NCBI GenBank assembly: GCA_025352185.1
Contig: JANXTV010000193.1
Location: 1 to 5,830, forward strand
Length of the DNA: 5,830 bases
Origin: Oligoflexia bacterium
GTDB taxonomy: Bacteria > Bdellovibrionota > UBA1018
Direction of reading: 5' to 3'
Shown: positions 1 to 4,686 of the stretch, one piece after another
How positions within the stretch are numbered: position 1 is the first letter of the stretch
Layout of the letters: each line of letters begins with the position of its first letter
Program-made: the position numbers and the translations under genes
The notes under the pieces: model-generated
The model's input: the letters and a program-made list of their open reading frames with translations, nothing else
The model's database searches: none
Told to the model about the DNA's origin: nothing

Positions 1-92
1 ATGGCGATAAACGGCTGGTGAGCTCGTTTACTCATGCGGTGAATTTCGTGCGCAATAACCTCTTTTCCCGTTCCGCTGTCGCCCCGAACGAG
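1..92 (-). pseudogene. Duplicated fragment of sigma-54 activator carrying Walker A
   Basis: Read on the - strand from 89 to 1, this fragment gives V-R-G-D-S-G-T-G-K-E-V-I-A-H-E and continues into the same residues as the start of the + strand gene. The G-D-S-G-T-G-K-E stretch (about 83-60) is the Walker A nucleotide-binding loop of bacterial enhancer-binding proteins, which the + strand copy lacks. The fragment therefore probably preserves the native sequence just upstream of the + strand gene, flipped by the fold-back. Bases 92-90 on the - strand would read CTC, a leucine, giving the common L-V-R-G start of this loop; this would also explain the mismatch at 91. It has no start or stop and is not an independent gene. 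Confidence 0.85.
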
Positions 93-158
93 AAAAGAGG
101 TTATTGCGCACGAAATTCACCGCATGAGTAAACGAGCTCACCAGCCGTTTATCGCCAT
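1..158. repeat. Large inverted repeat (fold-back duplication)
   Basis: Bases 1-67 are the exact reverse complement of 92-158. After one mismatch (68 against 91) five more pairs follow (69-73 with 86-90), leaving a centre of about 12 bases. Both arms encode the same piece of the sigma-54 activator's ATPase domain, the left arm on the - strand and the right arm on the + strand. The left arm runs off the window, so the repeat may be longer. A coding segment duplicated head to head with almost no spacer is typical of template-switch chimeras in amplified DNA or of assembly fold-backs at contig ends. A real inverted duplication cannot be excluded. Confidence 0.95.
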
Positions 159-1113
159 TAATTGCTCGGCGATACCGGAGGCTTTGCTTGAATCGGAGCT
201 CTTCGGTCACGCGAAGGGATCCTTTACTGGCGCCGACGGAGAAAAAATTGGACTCTTTGAGGAGGCCGATGGAGGCACCTTATTTTTAGATGAGATTGGG
301 GACCTTAGCCTCTCGCTCCAAGCAAAGCTTCTCCGGGTTCTCCAGGAATGGAAGATTAAACGCGTCGGCGAAAACCAGTACCGCGATATCAATATTCGCC
401 TCCTCTCGGCGACGCATAAAAATCTAAATGACGAGGTAAAAGAAGGCCGCTTCCGCGAAGACTTACTCTTCCGATTAAATGTGATTCCGGTCACCGTGCC
501 GTCCCTTAAAGACCGCAAGGAAGATATCCTTCCCCTCGCCGACTACTTTCTCCGTCGGTTCGTGAAGCAGAATGAAACTTCCGTGAAGGGATTTTCGAAA
601 AAAGCCCTCGAGTACATGCTCCGCCACGCCTGGCCCGGAAATGTCCGTGAACTCGAGAATACGATCGAACGCGCCGTCGTACTCTGCGACGGACCCGAGA
701 TTAGAGAAAAGCACCTGAAATTTCCCCTCGCGGGCCTCGCCCCGGAAGAAGTCCAGATTTCCGAGGAGCAGGAGGGCGCCATGATTGCCCAGCTTTTAAA
801 GGACCATGACGAAAACTTGCCCGCCTTCTTGGAATCGGCACCTTCGGCCTCGGTAAAACCGGAAGTCCCGTCGGGAGCCTCGATCCGTGAGCCCGCCGCG
901 GCGGCCGCACTCATGAGTGGACCGTTACTCACCCCGGGTGAGCTGGTCTCGCTTGCGACCGTCGAATCACGGTATATTCAGTACGTGCTCGCCCAAGTTA
1001 ATTTCGTAAAGGACCGGGCCGCTAAAATACTGAAGGTCGACCGAAAAACTCTTTACCGGAAGCTTGAGTCCATGGATTTAAACACGACTCGGAGACAACC
1101 GCCGGGTAACTAA
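94..1113 (+). CDS. Sigma-54-dependent transcriptional activator, 5'-truncated
   Basis: This is a bacterial enhancer-binding protein: an AAA+ ATPase that remodels RNA polymerase bound to sigma-54 so that promoter DNA can open. The frame joins the inverted repeat at about base 94. The first methionine (124) is inside the ATPase domain and is not the true start. Visible in order are E-S-E-L-F-G-H, the sigma-54-contacting loop as G-S-F-T-G-A (217-234; the usual form is G-A-F-T-G-A), Walker B with G-G-T-L-F-L-D-E (271-294), a sensor I region (about 394-420), the arginine-finger segment F-R-E-D-L-L-F-R-L-N (451-480) and sensor II with W-P-G-N-V-R-E-L (631-654). A Pro/Ala/Glu-rich linker (about 724-930) leads to a Fis-type helix-turn-helix (about 946-1077). 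Walker A and any N-terminal receiver, GAF or PAS domain are missing, so the input signal is unknown. It converges on the next gene with an 8-base gap. Confidence 0.95.
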   Translation, partial: KEVIAHEIHRMSKRAHQPFIAINCSAIPEALLESELFGHAKGSFTGADGEKIGLFEEADGGTLFLDEIGDLSLSLQAKLLRVLQEWKIKRVGENQYRDINIRLLSATHKNLNDEVKEGRFREDLLFRLNVIPVTVPSLKDRKEDILPLADYFLRRFVKQNETSVKGFSKKALEYMLRHAWPGNVRELENTIERAVVLCDGPEIREKHLKFPLAGLAPEEVQISEEQEGAMIAQLLKDHDENLPAFLESAPSASVKPEVPSGASIREPAAAAALMSGPLLTPGELVSLATVESRYIQYVLAQVNFVKDRAAKILKVDRKTLYRKLESMDLNTTRRQPPGN

Positions 1114-1121
1114 CCAGGTCC

Positions 1122-1586
1122 CTAGATCGAAATCCCGAGCCCAAAGCTCCAGAGTTTTCCGCCATTAATGAAGTCCACAGAGACTTGCGGAACCAGCGAA
1201 AGCGCGCCAATCGAGAACGGAATACGCGTTCCCAGTCGGGCACCCCAATGCGTACCCAGACCGCCGCCGAACTCCACGATCGGCGCTGCGGAGACGTACC
1301 AATCGCCGGCTAATGGATGGAGAAAGACCTCCGGTAAACCGACGAGCGTGAATCCGGGATTAGAAAATACATAGGTGCCGAATCCACCGAGTCCCATGAA
1401 CTCATGCATGCGGTATTCAAACTCGAGCCCGGCGGATAAATCGGTACCCGATGAGTTCGACGCGGTCACGATCCCTAGCCCGCCCGAGAGTCGGAAATCT
1501 CCTACGGCGGCATAGGTTGACGGGATATACCCGGAGGACGCCAGAATAATACCGAGAGCCACGAGGGATGATCTGAAGGATTTCAT
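1122..1586 (-). CDS. Small outer-membrane beta-barrel protein, hypothetical
   Basis: This 154-residue protein starts with a clear signal peptide: K3 and R5, a hydrophobic core, and a T-Y-A/A cleavage site near residue 26. The mature part of about 128 residues alternates hydrophobic and polar residues in about eight glycine-rich strands (for example D-F-R-L-S-G-G-L-G-I-V-T-A, W-Y-V-S-A-A-P-I-V-E-F and K-L-W-S-F-G-L-G-I-S-I at the end). This suggests an eight-stranded barrel in the outer membrane. I recognise no specific family. The gene lies 45 bases downstream of dps on the same strand and could be read through from it. A purine run (AGGGA, 1588-1592) sits only one base from the ATG, too close for a normal ribosome site, and the start codon lies in the loop of an inverted repeat. 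A specific function cannot be assigned. Confidence 0.75.
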   Translation of the reverse strand: MKSFRSSLVALGIILASSGYIPSTYAAVGDFRLSGGLGIVTASNSSGTDLSAGLEFEYRMHEFMGLGGFGTYVFSNPGFTLVGLPEVFLHPLAGDWYVSAAPIVEFGGGLGTHWGARLGTRIPFSIGALSLVPQVSVDFINGGKLWSFGLGISI

Positions 1587-1613
1587 GTCCCTAAAAATAT
1601 CATCCGCTCGTGG
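1559..1613 (-). repeat. Inverted repeat enclosing the start codon of the 1122-1586 gene
   Basis: On the - strand, CCACGAGCGGATGAT (1613-1599) can pair with ATCATCCCTCGTGG (1572-1559). This gives 7 + 7 base pairs interrupted by one bulged base. The 26-base loop holds a short T run, the AGGGA run and the ATG at 1586. In RNA this would be a hairpin placing the start codon in its loop. It might tune translation, act on transcripts arriving from dps, or be an operator. No strong T-run follows the second arm, so a classical terminator is less likely. Confidence 0.5.
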
Positions 1614-1623
1614 TCCCGGTAAA
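1596..1623 (-). promoter_or_regulatory. Possible sigma-70-type promoter before the 1122-1586 gene
   Basis: On the - strand, TTTACC (1623-1618) is followed after 16 bases by GATATT (1601-1596). Both are only partial matches to TTGACA and TATAAT. Transcription would start near 1589, leaving a leader of about three bases. The assignment is weak and overlaps the inverted repeat around the start codon. Confidence 0.2.
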
Positions 1624-1631
1624 TCACTCTT

Positions 1632-2114
1632 TTAGCGTTCACCCTGGAGGTGGGCTTCGACGAACCAGAGGTATTTATCGATCCCCCGGGAAACCTCCGT
1701 AAAGATGTCGGCCGTGGCTTTATCCCCTAACTCCTCGGATTTACCGATTCCGTCGCGCACGTATTCGCCGTAGTTCGCCAGCGTCGTCGCCAGGGCATTT
1801 ACGTGACTGTGCCCCGCCGATAGGTTCGGAGGATATTCAGGTAACTGGGAGCGCTTCGCCGCCGCCTTTAATGTTCCCTCGGCGATCCCGCCGAGCTGGA
1901 CGATGCGCTCGGCGATCGTATCGACGTAGCTAGCCGTATCTTCGTACACCTTATCGAAGAGCTCGTGGAGGGCGATGAAATCGGGCCCCTTCACGTTCCA
2001 ATGCGCTTGCTTCGCCTGCGATGCCATGTCGAGTGAATTTGCCAGATGGCCTTGGAGGAGATCGACCATCTGAGTTCTTACTTTTTCCGAAATGCTGTTT
2101 TTTGTTTTATACAT
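1632..2114 (-). CDS. dps: Dps ferritin-like DNA-protection protein
   Basis: Dps forms hollow dodecamers that oxidise and store iron using hydrogen peroxide and, in many species, bind DNA during starvation or oxidative stress. The 160-residue product has the usual Dps length. All expected ferroxidase ligands are present with family spacing: H38 in A-K-Q-A-H-W-N-V, H50 and D54 in H-E-L-F-D, and D65 and E69 in Y-V-D-T-I-A-E-R. The ATG at 2114 (M-Y-K-T-K-N) was chosen because it matches the common N-terminus of this Dps subgroup; a GTG at 2168 in the same frame lies inside a hairpin and adds 18 unlikely residues. No Shine-Dalgarno sequence precedes this ATG. A sigma-54-like motif lies 13 bases upstream, and a strong hairpin separates the gene from the previous cluster. 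The lysines at K3, K5 and K11 would suit DNA binding, by inference. Confidence 0.96.
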   Translation of the reverse strand: MYKTKNSISEKVRTQMVDLLQGHLANSLDMASQAKQAHWNVKGPDFIALHELFDKVYEDTASYVDTIAERIVQLGGIAEGTLKAAAKRSQLPEYPPNLSAGHSHVNALATTLANYGEYVRDGIGKSEELGDKATADIFTEVSRGIDKYLWFVEAHLQGER

Positions 2115-2126
2115 GCACCAACGAAT

Positions 2127-2142
2127 TGCAATCGAAGGACCA
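2127..2142 (-). promoter_or_regulatory. Possible sigma-54 (-24/-12) promoter of dps
   Basis: On the - strand the bases read TGGTCC-TTCGA-TTGCA. The essential GG and GC doublets are present with correct spacing, but the -24 box has two mismatches to TGGCAC. The predicted start of transcription is near 2116, only two bases before the dps ATG, so the message would be nearly leaderless. That fits the absence of a ribosome site but makes the assignment tentative. Confidence 0.4.
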
Positions 2143-2143
2143 A

Positions 2144-2174
2144 CGAAAAGTGGGGCGATGCGCCCCACTTTTCG
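2144..2174. terminator. Perfect 14-bp hairpin, probable bidirectional terminator
   Basis: Bases 2144-2157 (CGAAAAGTGGGGCG) are the exact reverse complement of 2161-2174, with a 3-base loop. The GC-rich core GTGGGGCG/CGCCCCAC is flanked by AAAA on one side and TTTT on the other, as in an intrinsic terminator that works on both strands. It lies after the 2206-2448 gene and just upstream of the possible dps promoter. The core also contains the TGGGGCR motif found near the other sigma-54-like promoters, so an activator-binding dyad is an alternative. Confidence 0.7.
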
Positions 2175-2205
2175 AGTCCTGATCTAAACAGAAACTGAAT
2201 CGACT

Positions 2206-2448
2206 TTATTTTAAATTCGGATTCTTACCCGGGGACCGAAAGACCTGCTCCACGAGTCCCGCTACCAAAACGGACCGTACTCCCTGAACCACGATTCGAG
2301 CAGCTGCCCGCTGCGGCTTCCGGAAGAAACTTACCGCAAAATAGCCCAGAATGACCATCTCGCCGACCGTGCGAATCGGTTGGGCCTGAAAGCGTGCTTG
2401 CAGGTCCGAAAAAAACCGTTTCGCCGGTCGGGCGAATGGAGTTTCCAA
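2206..2448 (-). CDS. Small hypothetical protein with possible membrane segment
   Basis: The product is about 80 residues if translation starts at the TTG at 2448, three bases after the TAA of the preceding gene (2453-2451); a purine run AAAAAGG (2465-2459) lies ten bases upstream. The frame is open further back to a GTG at 2508, but that adds arginine-rich residues overlapping the DUF883-like gene and looks like out-of-frame reading. The protein is basic, with a moderately hydrophobic stretch (V-G-E-M-V-I-L-G-Y-F-A-V-S-F-F, about residues 28-42) and a second one (V-R-S-V-L-V-A-G-L-V-E-Q-V-F, about 57-70). I recognise no family. By position it resembles small membrane partners encoded after DUF883 genes (as yqjE follows yqjD in E. 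coli), but that is only an analogy. The start is uncertain. Confidence 0.55.
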   Translation of the reverse strand: METPFARPAKRFFSDLQARFQAQPIRTVGEMVILGYFAVSFFRKPQRAAARIVVQGVRSVLVAGLVEQVFRSPGKNPNLK

Positions 2449-2450
2449 AG

Positions 2451-2729
2451 TTAAACGGCCTTTTTCCGGGATGCGATGGCCCAGGCGGCGATGCCGCCGG
2501 CGGCGCACGCGACGCTGAGAACGAGAATCGGGCGTCTCTTTACGAACGCGATCGCGGACTGGGCGAACCCCTTCACTTCTTCGATGTGTTCGTCGAGGTG
2601 AATCGATTCGGCAAAGTCTTTTGCCTTAGACGACGCGTCTTCTTTCAAGCTGTCGAACGTCGTCAGCACGTGACCCTTTTTCTTATTAAAGTCGGCCTTA
2701 GCGCTGGATCCATTTAAAGTAGTTTCCAT
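2451..2729 (-). CDS. DUF883-like (ElaB/YqjD-type) membrane-anchored stress protein
   Basis: This 92-residue protein has a charged, helical N-terminal part (about residues 10-62, rich in Lys, Glu and Asp) followed by R-R-P and one membrane segment (about 66-87), ending in S-R-K-K-A-V. This layout matches the ElaB/YqjD group: a soluble amphipathic helix tethered to the inner membrane by a C-terminal anchor. E. coli members are RpoS-controlled, and YqjD has been linked to ribosome binding. Assignment rests on architecture and the R-R-P-plus-anchor pattern, so it is probable rather than certain. The start at 2729 has a good ribosome site (AAAGGA, 2742-2737, seven bases away). It lies 35 bases after the DUF1328-type gene with no promoter in the gap, so the two are probably one transcript. 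Confidence 0.7.
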   Translation of the reverse strand: METTLNGSSAKADFNKKKGHVLTTFDSLKEDASSKAKDFAESIHLDEHIEEVKGFAQSAIAFVKRRPILVLSVACAAGGIAAWAIASRKKAV

Positions 2730-2764
2730 GTGAATATCCTTTCTAAATTATATCGAGGTGAGGG

Positions 2765-2947
2765 TTATGGAAGTGACTTCGGGCCCTTACCCGTCACGAG
2801 TCCGACGACGCCGCTTAAAACAGCAAGGACGAGGAATACGAAGAGAAGAATTTTCCCAGCCTCCATCGAAACGCCGGCAACTCCATTAGCTCCGAGGACG
2901 ATGGCGATGAGTGCAAGAACAAAAAAACCAAGTGCTGCTCTGATCAT
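2765..2947 (-). CDS. DUF1328-type small inner-membrane protein
   Basis: The 60-residue product starts M-I-R-A-A-L-G-F-F-V-L-A-L-I-A-I and has two hydrophobic segments (about residues 5-24 and 32-54) around a short glycine-containing turn, ending in G-K-G-P-K-S-L-P. Sequence pattern and size match the DUF1328 (YtjA) family of tiny two-pass membrane proteins, which have no known biochemical function and are often found with other stress genes. The ATG at 2947 is preceded five bases away by AGGAAAGG (2960-2953), which decides the start; the same frame extends to 3031 but would cross the promoter. It heads a likely cluster with the DUF883-like gene and the small gene after it. A sigma-54 motif lies 43 bases upstream. 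Confidence 0.88.
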   Translation of the reverse strand: MIRAALGFFVLALIAIVLGANGVAGVSMEAGKILLFVFLVLAVLSGVVGLVTGKGPKSLP

Positions 2948-2989
2948 GATGACCTTTCCTGGGGGCTCGCCCCATATGCGTTTTAGTAG

Positions 2990-3005
2990 AGCAAGAGGGG
3001 TGCCG
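2990..3005 (-). promoter_or_regulatory. Sigma-54 (-24/-12) promoter of the DUF1328 cluster
   Basis: On the - strand the bases read CGGCAC-CCCTC-TTGCT, matching TGGCAC-N5-TTGCW with a single mismatch and correct GG-to-GC spacing. The predicted transcription start is near 2979, giving a leader of about 32 bases with a good ribosome site before the ATG at 2947. Its position and direction are as expected for a working promoter. Confidence 0.75.
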
Positions 3006-3023
3006 ATATAAAGCGGGGTAAAA

Positions 3024-3059
3024 TGGGGCACTCCCCGCGTTCTATGCCACGATGCCCCA
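3024..3059. promoter_or_regulatory. Paired TGGGGCA/TGCCCCA sites, candidate activator site
   Basis: TGGGGCA at 3024-3030 and its reverse complement TGCCCCA at 3053-3059 lie 29 bases apart, centre to centre, about three helical turns. They sit 18 bases upstream of the sigma-54 motif of the DUF1328 cluster. The same heptamer lies near the CsbD-type promoter. On the - strand the last part also reads GGGGAGTGCCCCATTTT, a weak terminator-like hairpin for the 3135-3509 gene, so the role is ambiguous. Confidence 0.35.
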
Positions 3060-3074
3060 CTCCTCCAGCTCTAA

Positions 3075-3083
3075 GGGGGGGGG
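3075..3083. repeat. Run of nine G
   Basis: Nine consecutive G on the + strand lie in the gap between the 3135-3509 gene and the DUF1328 cluster, about 70 bases upstream of the sigma-54 motif. Runs of this length can change length by slippage and vary expression, but this one may also be a length miscall. Just beyond it is a CCACGTGG palindrome (3091-3098). I see no gene in 2948-3134. Confidence 0.9.
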
Positions 3084-3134
3084 TGAAACTCCACGTGGCT
3101 TCTTTATCGGTACCGCGAAAACGATGCGTAGGGA

Positions 3135-3509
3135 TTACACCGCCGCATCCATGGGATAGGCCGGGCCGCCTTCATCTTCCATGCGAACGACCTCGGTCTC
3201 GGCGAGGCGATTCTCCTCGTGCTTCACTTTCGACTTTCGTTTTGCTTTCAGGTGCGCGGCGTCCACCGCCGAAATCCACATCGTAAATTTCCCGAGGGGT
3301 CGATTCAACGTCCAGAGGACGCGTTCCGCTACCGTCTCGATCGTCTTCGAGTGCTCGCGCGCAAGGCTGAGAATAACCTTCGCACCGTGGCTTCTCGCCG
3401 AATGGAGATTCCGCTCTCCCGCACTTTTGTAGAACTTCGCAATCGCGATCAGACGACTTTTCGTATCGTTAAGGATGACGTTCAGCTCGTTCTTCATAGG
3501 TTCGGACAT
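3135..3509 (-). CDS. Hypothetical helical protein
   Basis: The 124-residue product (M-S-E-P-M-K-N-E-L) starts at 3509, chosen because GGGAGGT (3522-3516) lies six bases upstream; the frame extends 12 residues further without a comparable site. It appears soluble and largely helical, with a basic middle (K-A-K-R-K-S-K-V-K-H, about residues 87-96) and an acidic tail. A moderately hydrophobic stretch around V-L-W-T-L-N-R-P-L-G-K-F-T-M-W-I could be an amphipathic or buried helix. I recognise no family and propose no function. It lies 39 bases after the two-cysteine secreted protein gene and is probably the last gene of that cluster. Confidence 0.75.
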   Translation of the reverse strand: MSEPMKNELNVILNDTKSRLIAIAKFYKSAGERNLHSARSHGAKVILSLAREHSKTIETVAERVLWTLNRPLGKFTMWISAVDAAHLKAKRKSKVKHEENRLAETEVVRMEDEGGPAYPMDAAV

Positions 3510-3548
3510 AGGGTTACCTCCCGTTTCAATCAGGTTAAGTTTCACGTT

Positions 3549-3845
3549 TTAATCCACCTTATTTTTTAGCTTCTTTGCCTCGTGCTTAACGTGGTCGCTT
3601 CCATTTTCTGCAGAGTCTTTCATATCCTGAGCGACGCCACATTTTCCGTCCGCCTTGTCGGCATCCGTGCAGGTTGCATTCCGCATTTTCTTCTTCGCAT
3701 TCCGTGCCCCGACTTTTGCGTCGGTCTTCACCGAATCAACGGAGTCGGCCGCTTTCTCGCTGACCGTTTCTACGGCGTAAGCAATCCCAGTCAGGCTAAG
3801 GGCAACTAACATCCGGGTTACTAAACCTAAATTTATCATTCGCAT
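3549..3845 (-). CDS. Small exported Lys-rich protein with two cysteines
   Basis: The 98-residue product begins with a signal peptide (basic start, core L-V-A-L-S-L-T-G-I-A, cleavage near A-Y-A/V at residue 24). The mature part of about 74 residues is rich in Lys, Asp and Ala, with heptad-like patterns such as K-A-A-D-S-V-D-S-V-K and V-K-H-E-A-K-K-L-K-N-K-V, suggesting amphipathic helices. Two cysteines (59 and 69) bracket T-D-A-D-K-A-D-G-K and could form a disulfide in the periplasm; the acidic loop might bind a metal, which is speculative. AAGGAG (3857-3852) lies six bases before the ATG. It is 40 bases downstream of a beta-barrel gene and is likely co-transcribed. No known family is recognised; the composition loosely resembles hydrophilic stress proteins. 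Confidence 0.8.
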   Translation of the reverse strand: MRMINLGLVTRMLVALSLTGIAYAVETVSEKAADSVDSVKTDAKVGARNAKKKMRNATCTDADKADGKCGVAQDMKDSAENGSDHVKHEAKKLKNKVD

Positions 3846-3885
3846 TTTTTTCTCCTTGGTTAAAAGTTGGGTGAATATTTAAAGA

Positions 3886-4560
3886 CTAATTCAGGCTCAG
3901 ACGAATCCCGGCCGTAAGGACGAGATCGCGAATATGCTCCTCGTAAATCCCGTCCTTCGACGAGTTCTTCATTCCGTGAAGGTAACGGGCTTCGAAGGTA
4001 AAGCCGGTACGCTCCACGATCGGGAGGGTAAATGCAGCCGAGGCCGTTAATCCGTATTCGAAGGACTCACGCTGGCCCGTACTTAAAGTAGGCGACGCGC
4101 TATTCCCGGTGACGATACGGTCGGTCTGGTCGCCGACACGAAATGCTCCGAAGCCGCCGGCGCCCAAGTAGAGCAGGTTACCGAGCCAGATTCGGCCTTC
4201 GAGGGGCACGAATAACGTCGGAACTTTTCGTTCAAACCTAAGGGTGTCGTTCCCGATATCAAACTTCCGCTGAAGATAAATCGCTCCGAGCCCGATACTA
4301 AACATCGGCGCTAATGGGCTATCGAACATCACGGCCCCTCCAAGACCAAATTTTCGATCGGCGGAAAGGCCGGTGTTTTGGATGGTGTCGGATGATTTTG
4401 CATCCGCTCCGGTTAGCCCCCCCGCAACCCCTAAGGTGACGGAAGCGGGCGAACCACTCTCGGCGTGAGCGGCGACCTCCGCGTGTGCAGCGATTGGGAA
4501 CGAAGCCGCAGTGAGGACGAGCGATGCAAACAGAAGGCGTGCGAATTTAGAACGAATCAT
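3886..4560 (-). CDS. Outer-membrane beta-barrel protein, probably eight strands
   Basis: The 224-residue product has a signal peptide ending at A-H-A/E (about residue 27). About eight alternating strands can be read, including P-A-S-V-T-L-G-V-A-G-G-L, F-S-I-G-L-G-A-I-Y-L, L-L-Y-L-G-A-G-G-F-G-A-F, G-F-T-F-E-A-R-Y-L-H-G and D-L-V-L-T-A-G-I-R-L-S-L at the end. This is the pattern of small OmpX/OmpW-like or OMP_b-brl barrels in the outer membrane. It ends in Asn rather than the usual Phe. AGGAG (4572-4568) stands seven bases before the ATG. It is first in a likely three-gene cluster. No sigma-54 motif was found upstream; its promoter was not identified. A run of seven C at 4417-4423 (G in the coding strand) lies near the 5' end and is a possible slippage site. 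Confidence 0.82.
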   Translation of the reverse strand: MIRSKFARLLFASLVLTAASFPIAAHAEVAAHAESGSPASVTLGVAGGLTGADAKSSDTIQNTGLSADRKFGLGGAVMFDSPLAPMFSIGLGAIYLQRKFDIGNDTLRFERKVPTLFVPLEGRIWLGNLLYLGAGGFGAFRVGDQTDRIVTGNSASPTLSTGQRESFEYGLTASAAFTLPIVERTGFTFEARYLHGMKNSSKDGIYEEHIRDLVLTAGIRLSLN

Positions 4561-4624
4561 AATTCGTCTCCTAAGGGGTGAACCCGTGAGGGATCGTTTA
4601 AGGATGGGAAAATTTATTTTTTAC

Positions 4625-4670
4625 GATTCAAGCGGCGAACGCGGGATGAGACACATTCGCCACTCGAATC
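4625..4670 (-). terminator. 15-bp hairpin after the CsbD-type gene
   Basis: On the - strand GATTCGAGTGGCGAA (4670-4656) pairs with TTCGCCGCTTGAATC (4639-4625) across a 16-base loop. Thirteen pairs are standard and two are G-U wobbles that exist only in RNA made from this strand; the other strand would have A-C mismatches. It begins 16 bases after the CsbD-type stop codon. The tail is A/T-rich (GTAAAAAATAAATTTT) rather than a clean T run, so it may be a weak terminator or an RNA-stabilising hairpin. Confidence 0.55.
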
Positions 4671-4686
4671 GGCAGGAACGAAATAT

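Noticed and set aside
124..126. ATG at 124 as the start of the activator gene
   Set aside because: It lies inside the conserved ATPase domain, after Walker A, and within the inverted repeat; the frame is truncated upstream.
28..210. Minus-strand reading frame over the inverted repeat
   Set aside because: It runs through the fold-back in a frame other than the activator's and has no recognisable features.
207..932. Several minus-strand frames (207-518, 475-714, 543-932, 701-910)
   Set aside because: They lie opposite the well-supported activator gene, overlap each other and have Ser/Arg/Pro-rich compositions typical of shadow frames.
2115..2168. GTG at 2168 as an upstream start of dps
   Set aside because: It sits inside the perfect hairpin and upstream of the possible promoter, and adds residues not typical of Dps; the ATG at 2114 fits the family.
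2948..3031. Upstream extension of the DUF1328-type protein to 3031
   Set aside because: It crosses the sigma-54 motif; the ATG at 2947 has a strong ribosome site and matches the family length.
3091..3098. CCACGTGG palindrome as an operator
   Set aside because: A single 8-base palindrome without a second copy or link to a promoter is not enough.
3023..3569. Plus-strand frames at 3023-3286, 3181-3432 and 3219-3569
   Set aside because: They are antisense to the 3135-3509 gene or cross the G run, lack ribosome sites and resemble no protein family.
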